Origin: Micromonospora thermarum
Lineage (GTDB): Bacteria; Actinomycetota; Actinomycetes; Mycobacteriales; Micromonosporaceae
DNA: 64,000 nucleotides
Assembly: GCF_012034245.1 (NCBI RefSeq)
Contig: NZ_JAATEO010000025.1
Span: 37,768 to 101,767 of the forward strand
Direction of reading: 5' to 3'
The position numbers were made by a program, and so were the translations under genes. This document shows positions 26,537 through 34,661 of this stretch, piece by piece (the stretch's first letter is position 1; every line of letters starts with the position of its first letter). A model generated the notes under the pieces. It saw only the letters and a program-made list of their open reading frames with translations, searched no databases and was not told the origin of the DNA.

Positions 26537-26576
26537 CCGGCGGGGACGGCGGCGGCTCCGCCGCCGTCCCCGCCGG
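26537..26576 (-). terminator. Perfect 19-bp hairpin after the secreted dehydrogenase gene
   Basis: A perfect 19-bp inverted repeat (26537-26555 with 26558-26576), nearly all G and C, lies 8 bp beyond the stop of the secreted dehydrogenase. It should end that transcript, or attenuate read-through into the oxidoreductase operon downstream. Confidence 0.75.
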
Positions 26577-26583
26577 ACCGGTC

Positions 26584-28671
26584 TCAGGCCGGCGTTCCGG
26601 TCACCGTCAGGTGACGCAGCCGGCCGATGTTGTCGAACGAGCCGAAGCCGACCCGCCCGGAGCCGAACGTGGTGTCCTTCGCGGTCATCAGCGGGTCCTT
26701 ACGACCGTCCACGTAGACCGCGATCTCGCCGGTCGCCGGCAGGTGGACGACGCGCACCTTGTGCCAGTCGGCGTCCACGATCGCCGGGTTGGCGCCGCGG
26801 GACCGGCCGTTCCACTGGTGGTCGATGCGCTGCCGGTCAGCGTTGTTGACCTTGAAGATGCCGTTGTGCGGCAGGATCGTGTTGTCGGTCGAGAGGTGGG
26901 CGTAGTAGAACTCGGTGTCCGAGCGCCAGCCGAAGACGATGATCACGTCCCGGTTGCTGACCTCGACCGGCGTGTCCAGCCGCACGTCCGCCTCGATCTC
27001 CACCGAGGACCACTCCGGCCCCTCGGTCACGACCGCGTACTCGAACGGGCGGCGCGGCCCCGGCCGGCTCACGCCCGCCTCGGCGAGGATGACCTCGTCG
27101 CCGTCGAACTGCCACTTCGACGGGGTGACCGGCGCCCAGCTGTCCGGGCCCGAGGGCTTGTGCAGCTTGGTGCCGCCGACGTCGCCGCTGGCGAACTCCC
27201 TGGTGCCGGTGACCTTCCAGATCTTGCCGTTGGCCTTGGCGAGGATGTAGAGCTCACCCTCGGCGTCGGTGCCGAAGCGCAGGTCGACCCGCTCCGGGTT
27301 GCCGGGCGCGCCCAGCGCGGAGAGGTCCTGCATCCGGACCGGGTTGCCGGCGGCGTTGAAGAGGGCGAGCCGGTGGATCGTGGCCAGCCCGTGGCCGCGC
27401 CGCATCTCGTGCGCCTCGGTGTAGAGCACCTGACCGTCGACCAGGTCACCGAAGACGTACTTGCCCTTCAGCGCGGGCAGCTCGTTGCCGCGGTAGACGA
27501 ACCCGCCGGCCACCGCGACCCCGACGTCCGAGGTGCAGTTCCAGTTGGGTGCCGGGTTGTGGTCGTACGCCGCCACCGGGTACGTGTAGCCGTACTCGGC
27601 GTCGTTCGCCGGCAGCGGGAGCAGCTTGTCGCAGGCGCTGCCCGTCCGGTCGAAGACGAACGCTCCCTCCCGCTCGCTCCAGCCGAAGTTGTCGCCGGCA
27701 CGCACCTCGTAGATCGCCTCGATGGCGTGCTCGCCGATATGGCCGAGGAACATCCGGCCGGTGGCCTGGTCCCAGCTGAACCGGTGCGGGTCGCGGAAGC
27801 CGACCGCGTAAATCTCTCCCAGGGCGCCGGCCCGGTCGACGAACGGGTTGTCCGCCGGGATGCCGTACCGGCCGTTGGCCGAGTTCGTGCCGCTCGGGTC
27901 GATCCGCAGCAGCTTGCCGTGCACCATGCCCAGGTTCTGCGGCTCGGTGTTCCGCACACCGGTGCCGCCGTCGCCGACGGCCAGGTACAGCAGCCCGTAG
28001 TCGCTCTGGCCGGGCTTCGCCGTGGGGTTGAAGTTGATTTCCTGAACGCCGTGGACCTGGCCGGCGAAGCCGATCCGCAGCACCTCACGCCGGCTGCCGG
28101 TGAACGTGTCGGCGGCCGGGTCGGTCGCCGTCCACTCGTTGATCACGCCGTGGAAGATGGCGTTGGCCTGCGCGTAGTCCGGCGTCCTGGTCGCCAGCGA
28201 CGCCTGCTCGGTGTGGATGGTGTAGAAGCGGCCGTTGCTGCCGAACTCCGGGTGGAACGTGACGTAGCCGAAGCCCTGGCCGAGGCCACGGCCGGAGAAG
28301 AACTGGGGCGCGAAGGTGGCGGCCACGTCGAGGTAGACGTGCGGTACGCCGTCCTGCACCAGGTAGAGCTTGCCGTTGAGGTCCGGCACGGCACGGCGGC
28401 CGGAGCCGTCCGGCAGCTCCATGAGGGTGTTGATCCGGGCGGTCCGCATCAACCGCTGGTCGGTGGGGGCCGGGGTGGGGAAGGTCTGGGGGAAGCTGGC
28501 GTACTCGGAGAGGACCAGCCCCAGGCGGGACTGGGTGGGCATCTCGACGACCGGGTCGTCGATCGACTCGGCGGCCCGGGCGGGGCCGGCGACCAGGGTG
28601 GACAGGACGAGCGTGGCGGCGGTGAGCCCAGCCGTCAGCGCGGATCTGCGGATCTTGCCGATACTGCGCAC
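26584..28671 (-). CDS. Secreted glucose/sorbosone dehydrogenase with C-terminal beta-sandwich domain
   Basis: 695 residues. A signal peptide ends at ARAAES (about residue 34). Residues 60-480 are the six-bladed propeller of PQQ-dependent soluble glucose/sorbosone dehydrogenases: FGYVTFHPEFGSNGRFYTIH with the catalytic-type His, LYLAVGDGGTG, GRYGIPADNPFVD, YAVGFRDPHRFSWD, GDNFGWSEREG and VYRGNELPALKGKYVFGD. The last 190 residues form a LamG/DUF1080-like beta sandwich (WSSVEIEADVRLD, DWHKVRVVHLPATGEIAVYV). It would oxidise a sugar outside the cell. It is second of an operon after the LamG-type gene and ends in a strong hairpin. Confidence 0.82.
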   Translation of the reverse strand: MRSIGKIRRSALTAGLTAATLVLSTLVAGPARAAESIDDPVVEMPTQSRLGLVLSEYASFPQTFPTPAPTDQRLMRTARINTLMELPDGSGRRAVPDLNGKLYLVQDGVPHVYLDVAATFAPQFFSGRGLGQGFGYVTFHPEFGSNGRFYTIHTEQASLATRTPDYAQANAIFHGVINEWTATDPAADTFTGSRREVLRIGFAGQVHGVQEINFNPTAKPGQSDYGLLYLAVGDGGTGVRNTEPQNLGMVHGKLLRIDPSGTNSANGRYGIPADNPFVDRAGALGEIYAVGFRDPHRFSWDQATGRMFLGHIGEHAIEAIYEVRAGDNFGWSEREGAFVFDRTGSACDKLLPLPANDAEYGYTYPVAAYDHNPAPNWNCTSDVGVAVAGGFVYRGNELPALKGKYVFGDLVDGQVLYTEAHEMRRGHGLATIHRLALFNAAGNPVRMQDLSALGAPGNPERVDLRFGTDAEGELYILAKANGKIWKVTGTREFASGDVGGTKLHKPSGPDSWAPVTPSKWQFDGDEVILAEAGVSRPGPRRPFEYAVVTEGPEWSSVEIEADVRLDTPVEVSNRDVIIVFGWRSDTEFYYAHLSTDNTILPHNGIFKVNNADRQRIDHQWNGRSRGANPAIVDADWHKVRVVHLPATGEIAVYVDGRKDPLMTAKDTTFGSGRVGFGSFDNIGRLRHLTVTGTPA

Positions 28672-28707
28672 GCGGGTCTCCTTCTCGGGTGAGGCGGCCG
28701 AGGTCGG

Positions 28708-29664
28708 TCAGCGGGCCATGTAGCGGTACTGCTTCTCGACGTCGCTCGCCGAGACCACGCTGTCGAGGAACATCAGGGCGTCCATGCGGCAGTCGCACGG
28801 GTTCCGCTCCAGCGTGTCCTGCGGGAAGCTCCCGCCGATCTTGATGCCTCGCGGGTCGGAGGCGGTGGTCACGTGCGGGCCGGGGCCGGACACGAGCCAC
28901 GGGTCGTCGTTACGCGTGTAGAAGCCGTCCAGCGGCTGCCCGTTGCGGTAGAGCGCCAGAGCGCCGGTGTTGAAGTCGAAGGTGGCGGCGAGGTGGACCC
29001 ACTCCCCCTTCGGCAGCAGCGTCCGCCAGTCCTCGCTCGCCGCGAAGGTCTGCGAGTTGCCGCCGTCGAGGCGCCGGCCGAGCGCGACCAGGCGCAGCTC
29101 GCCGTTGACGTCGATCAGTTCCAGCAGCGCCCGGACGCCGTGGCCGTCCGAGTCGCCGGTCAGCACCCCGGCCAGGCCGATCGCGTTGAAGCGGTCGGTC
29201 GGGTTGGCGGTGGTGGAGTTGAGCGCGGGCGCGTCCATCTCCATCTTGAACCAGCCCATGACCGTGGTGCCCTGGGTGCCGGCGAAGGGCCGCAGGGTGC
29301 GGACGCCGCTGGACGACCAGATGCCGGCCTTCCAGTCGTCGTTGCCGGCCTGGGCGGGGTTCACCTGGCGGGTCTGCAACGCGTCGCCGCTGCCCGGGTA
29401 GGCGTGGTCGGCCACGCGCATGTCGGCGCCGCCGTTGACGAACTCGATCTCGGTGCCGGAGCGGCCCTGGTCCCGCTCGAGGGCGACGTCGCCCTCCACC
29501 GGATGGTCGAAGTCGTAGAAGGCGACCAGGTTCGATCGCAGGTGCGGGTGGACGTCGCGCGGGTTGGTCCGGTCCGCCTGCGCCGGGGCCGCCCCGACGC
29601 CGGCCAGCGCACCGGCCGCCAGCACGGCGGCGGTGGCGGCGGCGAGACGTCTCGTTCTGGTCAT
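28708..29664 (-). CDS. Secreted LamG-like (concanavalin-fold) protein
   Basis: 318 residues. A signal peptide (RRLAAATAAVLAAGALAGVGAAPAQA) is followed by a concanavalin-type jelly roll: LVAFYDFDHPVEGDVALERD, VMGWFKMEMD, EWVHLAATFDFNTGALALYRNGQ and a late DALMFLDSVVSASDVEKQY. Such domains bind carbohydrate or act as hydrolase-like folds; no catalytic pair is evident. ATG 29664 has GAGGTG seven bases upstream. It is first of a two-gene operon with the secreted dehydrogenase. A LacI-type operator pair lies 40 bp upstream, so expression follows the LacI regulator near 34.7 kb. Confidence 0.8.
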   Translation of the reverse strand: MTRTRRLAAATAAVLAAGALAGVGAAPAQADRTNPRDVHPHLRSNLVAFYDFDHPVEGDVALERDQGRSGTEIEFVNGGADMRVADHAYPGSGDALQTRQVNPAQAGNDDWKAGIWSSSGVRTLRPFAGTQGTTVMGWFKMEMDAPALNSTTANPTDRFNAIGLAGVLTGDSDGHGVRALLELIDVNGELRLVALGRRLDGGNSQTFAASEDWRTLLPKGEWVHLAATFDFNTGALALYRNGQPLDGFYTRNDDPWLVSGPGPHVTTASDPRGIKIGGSFPQDTLERNPCDCRMDALMFLDSVVSASDVEKQYRYMAR

Positions 29665-29704
29665 CGCGTACACCTCGTTTCAGCTCCTGCGTGGACTCCG
29701 CAAC

Positions 29705-29722
29705 CGCTTTCGGAAGCGCTTA
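29705..29722 (-). promoter_or_regulatory. LacI-family operator upstream of the LamG/dehydrogenase operon
   Basis: CGCTTTCGGAAGCGCTTA contains the perfect octamer AAGCGCTT plus a near-perfect CGCTTT/GAAGCG dyad. It matches 16 of 18 bases of the reverse complement of the site at 34571-34588 beside the lacI-type gene. AAGCG-CTT cores are typical of LacI-family operators. It sits 40-60 bp upstream of the LamG gene start, where binding would block transcription. Confidence 0.7.
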
Positions 29723-29771
29723 CGTGCTCACGCTCCGACTCTCGTGTGTGCCGCTGGTACGTCGGGGTGTG

Positions 29772-30521
29772 TTACCGCTTCGGGATCGCCGTGGGCTCGG
29801 CGGGCCGTCCGCCGAGGTACAGCTCGCCGAGCTGCGGGTCGGCGAGGAGTTGCGGTGCCGGCCCGGAGATGTGCACCCGACCGAGGTCGAGTACGCAGCC
29901 GAGGTCGGCGGTCTCGAGCGCCCGCCGGGCGTTCTGCTCCACCAGCAGCACCGCCGTACCGGCGTCGCGCATCCGCACGACCTGCTCGAAGACGGTGGTG
30001 GTGGCCTTCGGGTCGAGCCCCATGGACGGCTCGTCCAGGAGCACGACCTTGGGGTTGACCATGAGGGACCGGGCGAACTCCACCTGCTTCTGCTGGCCGC
30101 CGGAGAGCAGCCCGGCGAGGGAGTTCCACCGCTGCGCGACGACCGGGAAGACCTCCTTGACGAAGGCCGTCCGCTCGGCGATGAGCGCCTTGTCCTTCAA
30201 CGTGTAGCCGCCCAGCAGCACGTTCTCCGCCACGGTCATCTCGCGGAACACGCTGTGGCCCTGGAGGACGTGCGCGACGCCGGAGGCGAGCATCCGCTGC
30301 GGGCCCTGGCCGGTGACGTCCACGCCGCCGACGAGGATCTTGCCGGAGCGAGGCTTGAGCAGCCCGCTGGCGACCTTCAGGACGGTGGACTTGCCGGCGC
30401 CGTTGGGGCCGACGAGGCAGACGATCTGCCCGGCGGGCACCGAGACGGTCAGGCCCCGCAGCACCGGCGCGGCGCGCCCGTAGCCGGCCTGGATGTCGAC
30501 GAGTTCAATCTCAGACGCCAA
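29772..30521 (-). CDS. livF: ABC transporter ATPase (LivF type)
   Basis: 249 residues. Walker A is GPNGAGKST, the signature is LSGGQQKQ and Walker B is VVLLDEPSMG. The family-specific LLVEQNARRALETAD marks a LivF subunit of the hydrophobic/branched-chain amino acid (HAAT) importer class. The likely start is TTG 30521 with GGGGGC before it, overlapping the LivG end by 11 bp. It is last of five genes encoding a complete importer. Despite the Liv family assignment, the LacI linkage suggests a substrate other than amino acids. Confidence 0.85.
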   Translation of the reverse strand: MASEIELVDIQAGYGRAAPVLRGLTVSVPAGQIVCLVGPNGAGKSTVLKVASGLLKPRSGKILVGGVDVTGQGPQRMLASGVAHVLQGHSVFREMTVAENVLLGGYTLKDKALIAERTAFVKEVFPVVAQRWNSLAGLLSGGQQKQVEFARSLMVNPKVVLLDEPSMGLDPKATTTVFEQVVRMRDAGTAVLLVEQNARRALETADLGCVLDLGRVHISGPAPQLLADPQLGELYLGGRPAEPTAIPKR

Positions 30522-31260
30522 GGTAGGCCCCCAGCACGCGTTCGTCGGAGCGGATGAGCGACGGCGGCCCCTCGGCGATCGGGCGACCGCGGTCGAACAC
30601 CACGATGTGGTCACTGACACTCATCACGAGGTCCATGTTGTGCTCGACGATCACGAAGGTCCGACCCTCGGCGTTGAGCTCGCGGACCAGCGTGCCGATC
30701 CGGTCCAGCAGCGCCGGGTTGACGCCGCCGGCCGGCTCGTCGAGCAGTACGGTCTCCGGGTCGCTCATCAGCACGCCGGCGAGTTCCAGCAGCTTCTGCT
30801 GACCCCAGGACATGTTGCGGGCCTCCACGTCGGCGAGGTGCTCGATGCCGAGGCGGGTGAGCCAGCCGCGCGCCCGGTCGAGGTCCGCACGGACGTGGGC
30901 GCCCCGCAGCAGCCCGGTCAGGCCGACCGGCCGGACGGCCGCGAGGACGTTGTCCAGCGCCGTCATCCGGGGGAAGACCCGGCACAGCTGGAACGTACGC
31001 CCCAGGCCGGCGCGGACGATGCGGTGCGGGGCCGCCCCGGTGATGTCCCGCCCCTGGTAGGTGACCTGCCCGCCGTCCGGCCGGATCATCCCGGTGACGC
31101 AGTTGAAGAAGGTCGTCTTGCCCGACCCGTTAGGGCCGATCAGGGCGTTGACCTGGCCGTGGCGGAACTCGACGGTGGCACCGTCGAGCGCGACCACGCC
31201 GCCGAACGCCTTGGTCAGGCCGTCGGTCGCCAGACTCGGTACCTCGCTCCGCTCGCTCAT
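30511..31260 (-). CDS. livG: ABC transporter ATPase (LivG type)
   Basis: 249 residues. Walker A is IGPNGSGKTT, followed by GLGRTFQLCRVFPRM (the Q-loop region typical of LivG), signature MSWGQQKLLELAG and Walker B VLLDEPAGGVNP. The C-terminal VIVEHNMDLVMSVSDHIVVF is diagnostic of LivG over LivF. The signature Ser-Trp-Gly replaces the usual Ser-Gly-Gly, a variant also seen in working LivG proteins. It overlaps LivM upstream (ATGA) and LivF downstream. It pairs with LivF as an ATPase heterodimer on the cytoplasmic face. Confidence 0.88.
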   Translation of the reverse strand: MSERSEVPSLATDGLTKAFGGVVALDGATVEFRHGQVNALIGPNGSGKTTFFNCVTGMIRPDGGQVTYQGRDITGAAPHRIVRAGLGRTFQLCRVFPRMTALDNVLAAVRPVGLTGLLRGAHVRADLDRARGWLTRLGIEHLADVEARNMSWGQQKLLELAGVLMSDPETVLLDEPAGGVNPALLDRIGTLVRELNAEGRTFVIVEHNMDLVMSVSDHIVVFDRGRPIAEGPPSLIRSDERVLGAYLGV

Positions 31261-32444
31261 GCCCGCTCCTCCGTCGACTGGGCCCGCTCACCGGCGGTGC
31301 TGGCGACGGCGTCCACCGGTTCCCGGGCTGCCGGCGCGCCGGCGGCCGCGACCCGCTGGTCGCGCAGCTCCGCCGCCGTGACCTCGCGGATGGAGTTCTG
31401 CGCCGGCCGCATCCGGCCCAGCAGCGAGCCGATCGCCGGCAGCACGCCGTCGGGCATGAAGAGCACGACCAGGGCGAGCAGCAGGCCGGTCGCGACCAGG
31501 TGCAGCTGCGTGTCGCCGAACTCCACCTTGAAGTACTCCAGCCCGATACCGACGACGAGCGCGCCGACCAGCGGGCCGAACAGGTTCCGGACCCCGCCGA
31601 GCAGGGCCATCAGCACCAGGTAGGAGCCGGTGAGGATGGAGAACTGGAAGACCGGGTCGAGGTCGCCGAACCACAGCGCGTACAGCCCGCCGCCCAGGGC
31701 GGTGAAGGCCGCCGAGACCACGAAGACCACCAGTTTGTACGCGAACGTCGGCGTGCCGAGGGCCTCCGCCTTGTCCTCGTCCTCGCGGATCGCCTTGAGC
31801 CCCAGACCGAACCGCGAGCGGTCGATCATCCACCACGCCAGCAGCGCGAGCGCGAGCAGGCCGGCGAAGAGGTAGTAGAAGACGCGGTGGTGCTCGGGAC
31901 GGAGCAGGTCCGGGAACGGTCGCGGCACGACCAGTCCCCGCGATCCGCCGGTGAGCGACGCCCAGCTCTGGAAGACCAGCAGCAGGATCAGCACCAGCGC
32001 GATCGAGACGATGACGAACGACGCTCCGCGGACCCGCAGCGCGGCGAACCCGATCGGTACGGCGAGGGCGGCCACCAGCAGCGCCGCCACCGCCAGGGCC
32101 ACGAAGCTCGGCAGCCCGGCCTTGGTGACCAGCAGGGCGGTGCCGTAGCCGCCGAGGCCGGCGAGCGCCCCGTGACCGAGGGAGATGTAGCCGGTGAACC
32201 CACCGACGAAGCTCCACGACGTCGAGAGCACCGCGTAGTTCAGCACGACCACACCCGCCGAGAGGATGTACGGGTTGGGCGCCAGGGACGGGAAGGCGAG
32301 CACCGCGGCGGCGAGCAGCACGACGGCGACCACCTGGACGACGCGGTCGGCGGTACGGCGCCGGGTCGTCCCCGCGCCGGTGGGCGGGGCGGTCGCCGGC
32401 GAGGTGGTCGCCGGTGCCGTGGTCGGCTCAGAAGCGCTGGGCAA
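31257..32444 (-). CDS. livM: ABC transporter permease (LivM type)
   Basis: 395 residues with about nine hydrophobic segments starting near residue 35. The family signatures GFTGYISLGHGALAGLGGYG and FGLGLKAIREDEDKAEALG (cytoplasmic coupling helix) are clear. A 30-residue Pro/Thr/Ala-rich N-terminus precedes the membrane part. The C-terminus carries about 50 extra polar residues, longer than usual. It overlaps LivH upstream and LivG downstream, so it is part of a single five-gene transcript. Confidence 0.87.
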   Translation of the reverse strand: MPSASEPTTAPATTSPATAPPTGAGTTRRRTADRVVQVVAVVLLAAAVLAFPSLAPNPYILSAGVVVLNYAVLSTSWSFVGGFTGYISLGHGALAGLGGYGTALLVTKAGLPSFVALAVAALLVAALAVPIGFAALRVRGASFVIVSIALVLILLLVFQSWASLTGGSRGLVVPRPFPDLLRPEHHRVFYYLFAGLLALALLAWWMIDRSRFGLGLKAIREDEDKAEALGTPTFAYKLVVFVVSAAFTALGGGLYALWFGDLDPVFQFSILTGSYLVLMALLGGVRNLFGPLVGALVVGIGLEYFKVEFGDTQLHLVATGLLLALVVLFMPDGVLPAIGSLLGRMRPAQNSIREVTAAELRDQRVAAAGAPAAREPVDAVASTAGERAQSTEERA

Positions 32445-33315
32445 GGCGACCTCCGAAGAAACCTTGTGGCCGGAACGCCAGGGTCGCGAACAGGGCGAGG
32501 TAGAAGATCGTCTGCGCCCAGGTCGTACCCAGCGGGATCTGCAGCAGGCTCTGCAGCATGCCGAGCACCATGGCGGCCATCGCGGAGCCGGGTACGCTGC
32601 CCAGCCCGCCCACCACGATGATCGCCATCAGCGGGCCGATCCAGTGCCAGTGCAGCGACGGGTAGATGGTGGTGTCGAGGGCCAGGGCCGTACCACCGAC
32701 GGCCGCGGTGGCGAGGCCGAGGCCGAAGCCGTACCCGGCAACCCGCTCGGTCTCGATGCCGACGAGCCGCGCCGCGTCACGGTGCTGGATGGTCGCGCGG
32801 AGCGCCCAGCCGAACGTCGTCTTCTTCATCAGCAGGTAGAGGGTGAGCAGGGCGACGGCGGCGAGCCCGAACGCGATCAGCTTCACGACCGCGACGCGGG
32901 CGCCGAAGATCCCGAAGCTCGCCGACCCGTAGCCCAGCTGGATGCGCCGCTGGGTGCCGGTGAAGACGTAGCCCAGCAGGCCCTCGATGAGCACCGCGAT
33001 CGCGAAGGTCAGCAGGACCGACATCATCGTCAGGGTGACCGCGCGCAGCCGGGCCAGGAGCACCCGCTGCAACAGCACGCCGCAGGCGAAGAAGAGCGGC
33101 ACGGTGACGATCATCGACAGCAAGGGGTCGACGCCGAGCCGGCTGTGGGACCACCAGGCGAGGTACGCGGCGAGGATGAGGAACGCCGAGTGGGCGATCA
33201 TCACGACCCGCATGATTCCGAAGTAGAGGGTCAGGCCCGCTGCCAGGAGGGCGTAGAGCCCTCCCAGCAGCAGACCCAGGATGATGCTCTGGAGGAGCAG
33301 GGCACCGGAGGGCAT
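32428..33315 (-). CDS. livH: ABC transporter permease (LivH type)
   Basis: 295 residues, almost entirely hydrophobic, with eight predicted helices. It begins LLLQSIILGLLLGGLYALLAAGLTL, the LivH signature, and has the coupling loop GWALRATIQHRDAARLVGIE plus a conserved VVGGLGSVPGSAMAAMVLG near the end. It follows the substrate-binding protein by 6 bp and overlaps LivM by 17 bp. Together with LivM it forms the transmembrane channel. Confidence 0.87.
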   Translation of the reverse strand: MPSGALLLQSIILGLLLGGLYALLAAGLTLYFGIMRVVMIAHSAFLILAAYLAWWSHSRLGVDPLLSMIVTVPLFFACGVLLQRVLLARLRAVTLTMMSVLLTFAIAVLIEGLLGYVFTGTQRRIQLGYGSASFGIFGARVAVVKLIAFGLAAVALLTLYLLMKKTTFGWALRATIQHRDAARLVGIETERVAGYGFGLGLATAAVGGTALALDTTIYPSLHWHWIGPLMAIIVVGGLGSVPGSAMAAMVLGMLQSLLQIPLGTTWAQTIFYLALFATLAFRPQGFFGGRLAQRF

Positions 33316-33321
33316 GACGTC

Positions 33322-34545
33322 CTACCAGGCCGGCTTCGGGTAGACGAGGTCGGTCTCCTTGGCGGCGGCCGGGAGCACGATCTGGATCTTGCCACCCACC
33401 CACTGCTGGATCATGTGGGCGCCCTTGGGCTTGCCCGTCTCGTCCCAGGAGAGCGGACCGACGACCGTCTCCACGGTGTTGGTGCGGACCCACTCGACCA
33501 GCTTCTTCTGGCACTCGCCCTGCTCGGCGCACCCGACCGCGGTGACCGCCGCCGCGACGACCTGGCCGGTCGTGTACGCGTTGGCCTCGTCCTCCTCGGG
33601 CGGCGAGCCGAACTGCGCGGCGTACTTCTCGACGAACTCCGTGTTGCTCGGGTACTTCGCGTCCTGCGTGTACCCGGTCGGCGAGAGGATCCCCTCGGTC
33701 TTGTTGCCGATCGCCGCGGCGAACTCGGGGTTCGTCGGGGCGGTGGAGAAGGCGGCCAGCTTCGGCTGGTACTTGAGCTGCTGGAGGGCGACGATGAGGT
33801 TCACGCCGTCCTGGTACTGGGAGCCGCCCACCACCATGTCGGCCTTCGACGCCGCGATCTTCGCGGCGATGCTGCCGAAGTCGGTGGTGTTCGGCGGGTA
33901 GACCTCGTCGACGACGGTGCGGACACCGCCCGCCTCGAGCTTCTCCTTGAGACCGTACGCCGTGCCCTGCGCGAACGGGTCGTCCATGGCCGCGTACGCC
34001 GCGGTCTTCGGCCGCTGGTCCGATGGCAGGGCGAGGACGTACTCGGCGAGGTGGTTGTAGTGGTCGTTGGCCACCGCCGGGGCGGCGTAGAACAGGTTCT
34101 TGAAGCCCTGCTCGAAGACCTCCTTCGCCGCGCCCGCGGGCTCGACGAAGAGCATGCCGTACTCCTCCGCGACGCGGGCCGCGGGCACCACGAGGCGGGT
34201 CGAGAAAGGACCCACCACGAGGTCCACGTTGTCCTTGCCGATCAACTGCTCGTAGTCGGCGACCACCCGGTCAGCGTTGGACTGGTCGTCGAGGATCTTC
34301 AGCTCGACCTTGCGGCCGAGCAGGCCGCCCTTGTCGTTGGTGATTTTGGCCCAGGCCTCGTAGCCGCGCTGGACGCCCTTGCCCGGCTCGGAGAAGTCGC
34401 CGGTCAGCGGTAGGGAGACCCCCACCACGATCGGGTCGTCGGCGCCGGCCGATCCGCCGTCATCACCACCGCAGGCCGTCAGCGCGAGGGTGAGGCTCGC
34501 GCCGAGTGCTGTCATCCACTGGATTCGCTTCATACGGGTTGTCAT
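33322..34545 (-). CDS. ABC transporter substrate-binding lipoprotein (LivK/HAAT type)
   Basis: 407 residues. The lipobox LTAC gives a lipidated Cys at residue 25, followed by a GGDDGG linker. The periplasmic-binding fold type I has IVVGVSLPLTGDFSEPGKGV, KLFIGKDNVDLVVGPFST-like strands and TYAAMDDPFAQG. It belongs to the Leu/Ile/Val-binding superfamily, whose members also bind urea, amides and aromatic acids, so ligand cannot be assigned. ATG 34545 or the Met at 34533 may start it. It is first gene of the importer operon. A strong LacI-type double operator lies 25 bp upstream, shared with the divergent regulator. Confidence 0.85.
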   Translation of the reverse strand: MTTRMKRIQWMTALGASLTLALTACGGDDGGSAGADDPIVVGVSLPLTGDFSEPGKGVQRGYEAWAKITNDKGGLLGRKVELKILDDQSNADRVVADYEQLIGKDNVDLVVGPFSTRLVVPAARVAEEYGMLFVEPAGAAKEVFEQGFKNLFYAAPAVANDHYNHLAEYVLALPSDQRPKTAAYAAMDDPFAQGTAYGLKEKLEAGGVRTVVDEVYPPNTTDFGSIAAKIAASKADMVVGGSQYQDGVNLIVALQQLKYQPKLAAFSTAPTNPEFAAAIGNKTEGILSPTGYTQDAKYPSNTEFVEKYAAQFGSPPEEDEANAYTTGQVVAAAVTAVGCAEQGECQKKLVEWVRTNTVETVVGPLSWDETGKPKGAHMIQQWVGGKIQIVLPAAAKETDLVYPKPAW

Positions 34546-34570
34546 CCCGAGACGCTCCTTTGCCGGGACG

Positions 34571-34594
34571 GAAGCGCTTACGAAAGCGCTTTCG
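34571..34594. promoter_or_regulatory. Double LacI-family operator between importer and regulator
   Basis: Two adjacent palindromes: AAGCGCTT at 34572-34579 and the perfect 14-bp CGAAAGCGCTTTCG at 34581-34594. Both are LacI-type cores. The element lies between the divergent importer operon and the lacI-type gene, so one repressor could control both. An 18-bp portion recurs inverted at 29705-29722. Confidence 0.78.
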
Positions 34595-34661
34595 TAGACT
34601 AGGCTGTGGTCGGCGTCACTGGCAATAGTCAGATGACATGGAAGTTTCCGGGGAGTTGCCG

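Noticed and set aside
26458..28692. Forward-strand open frame of over 700 codons opposite the secreted dehydrogenase
   Set aside because: Composition is Val/Gly/Arg/Asp-rich mirror of the minus-strand gene, with no recognisable domain, while the minus strand has a full propeller enzyme.
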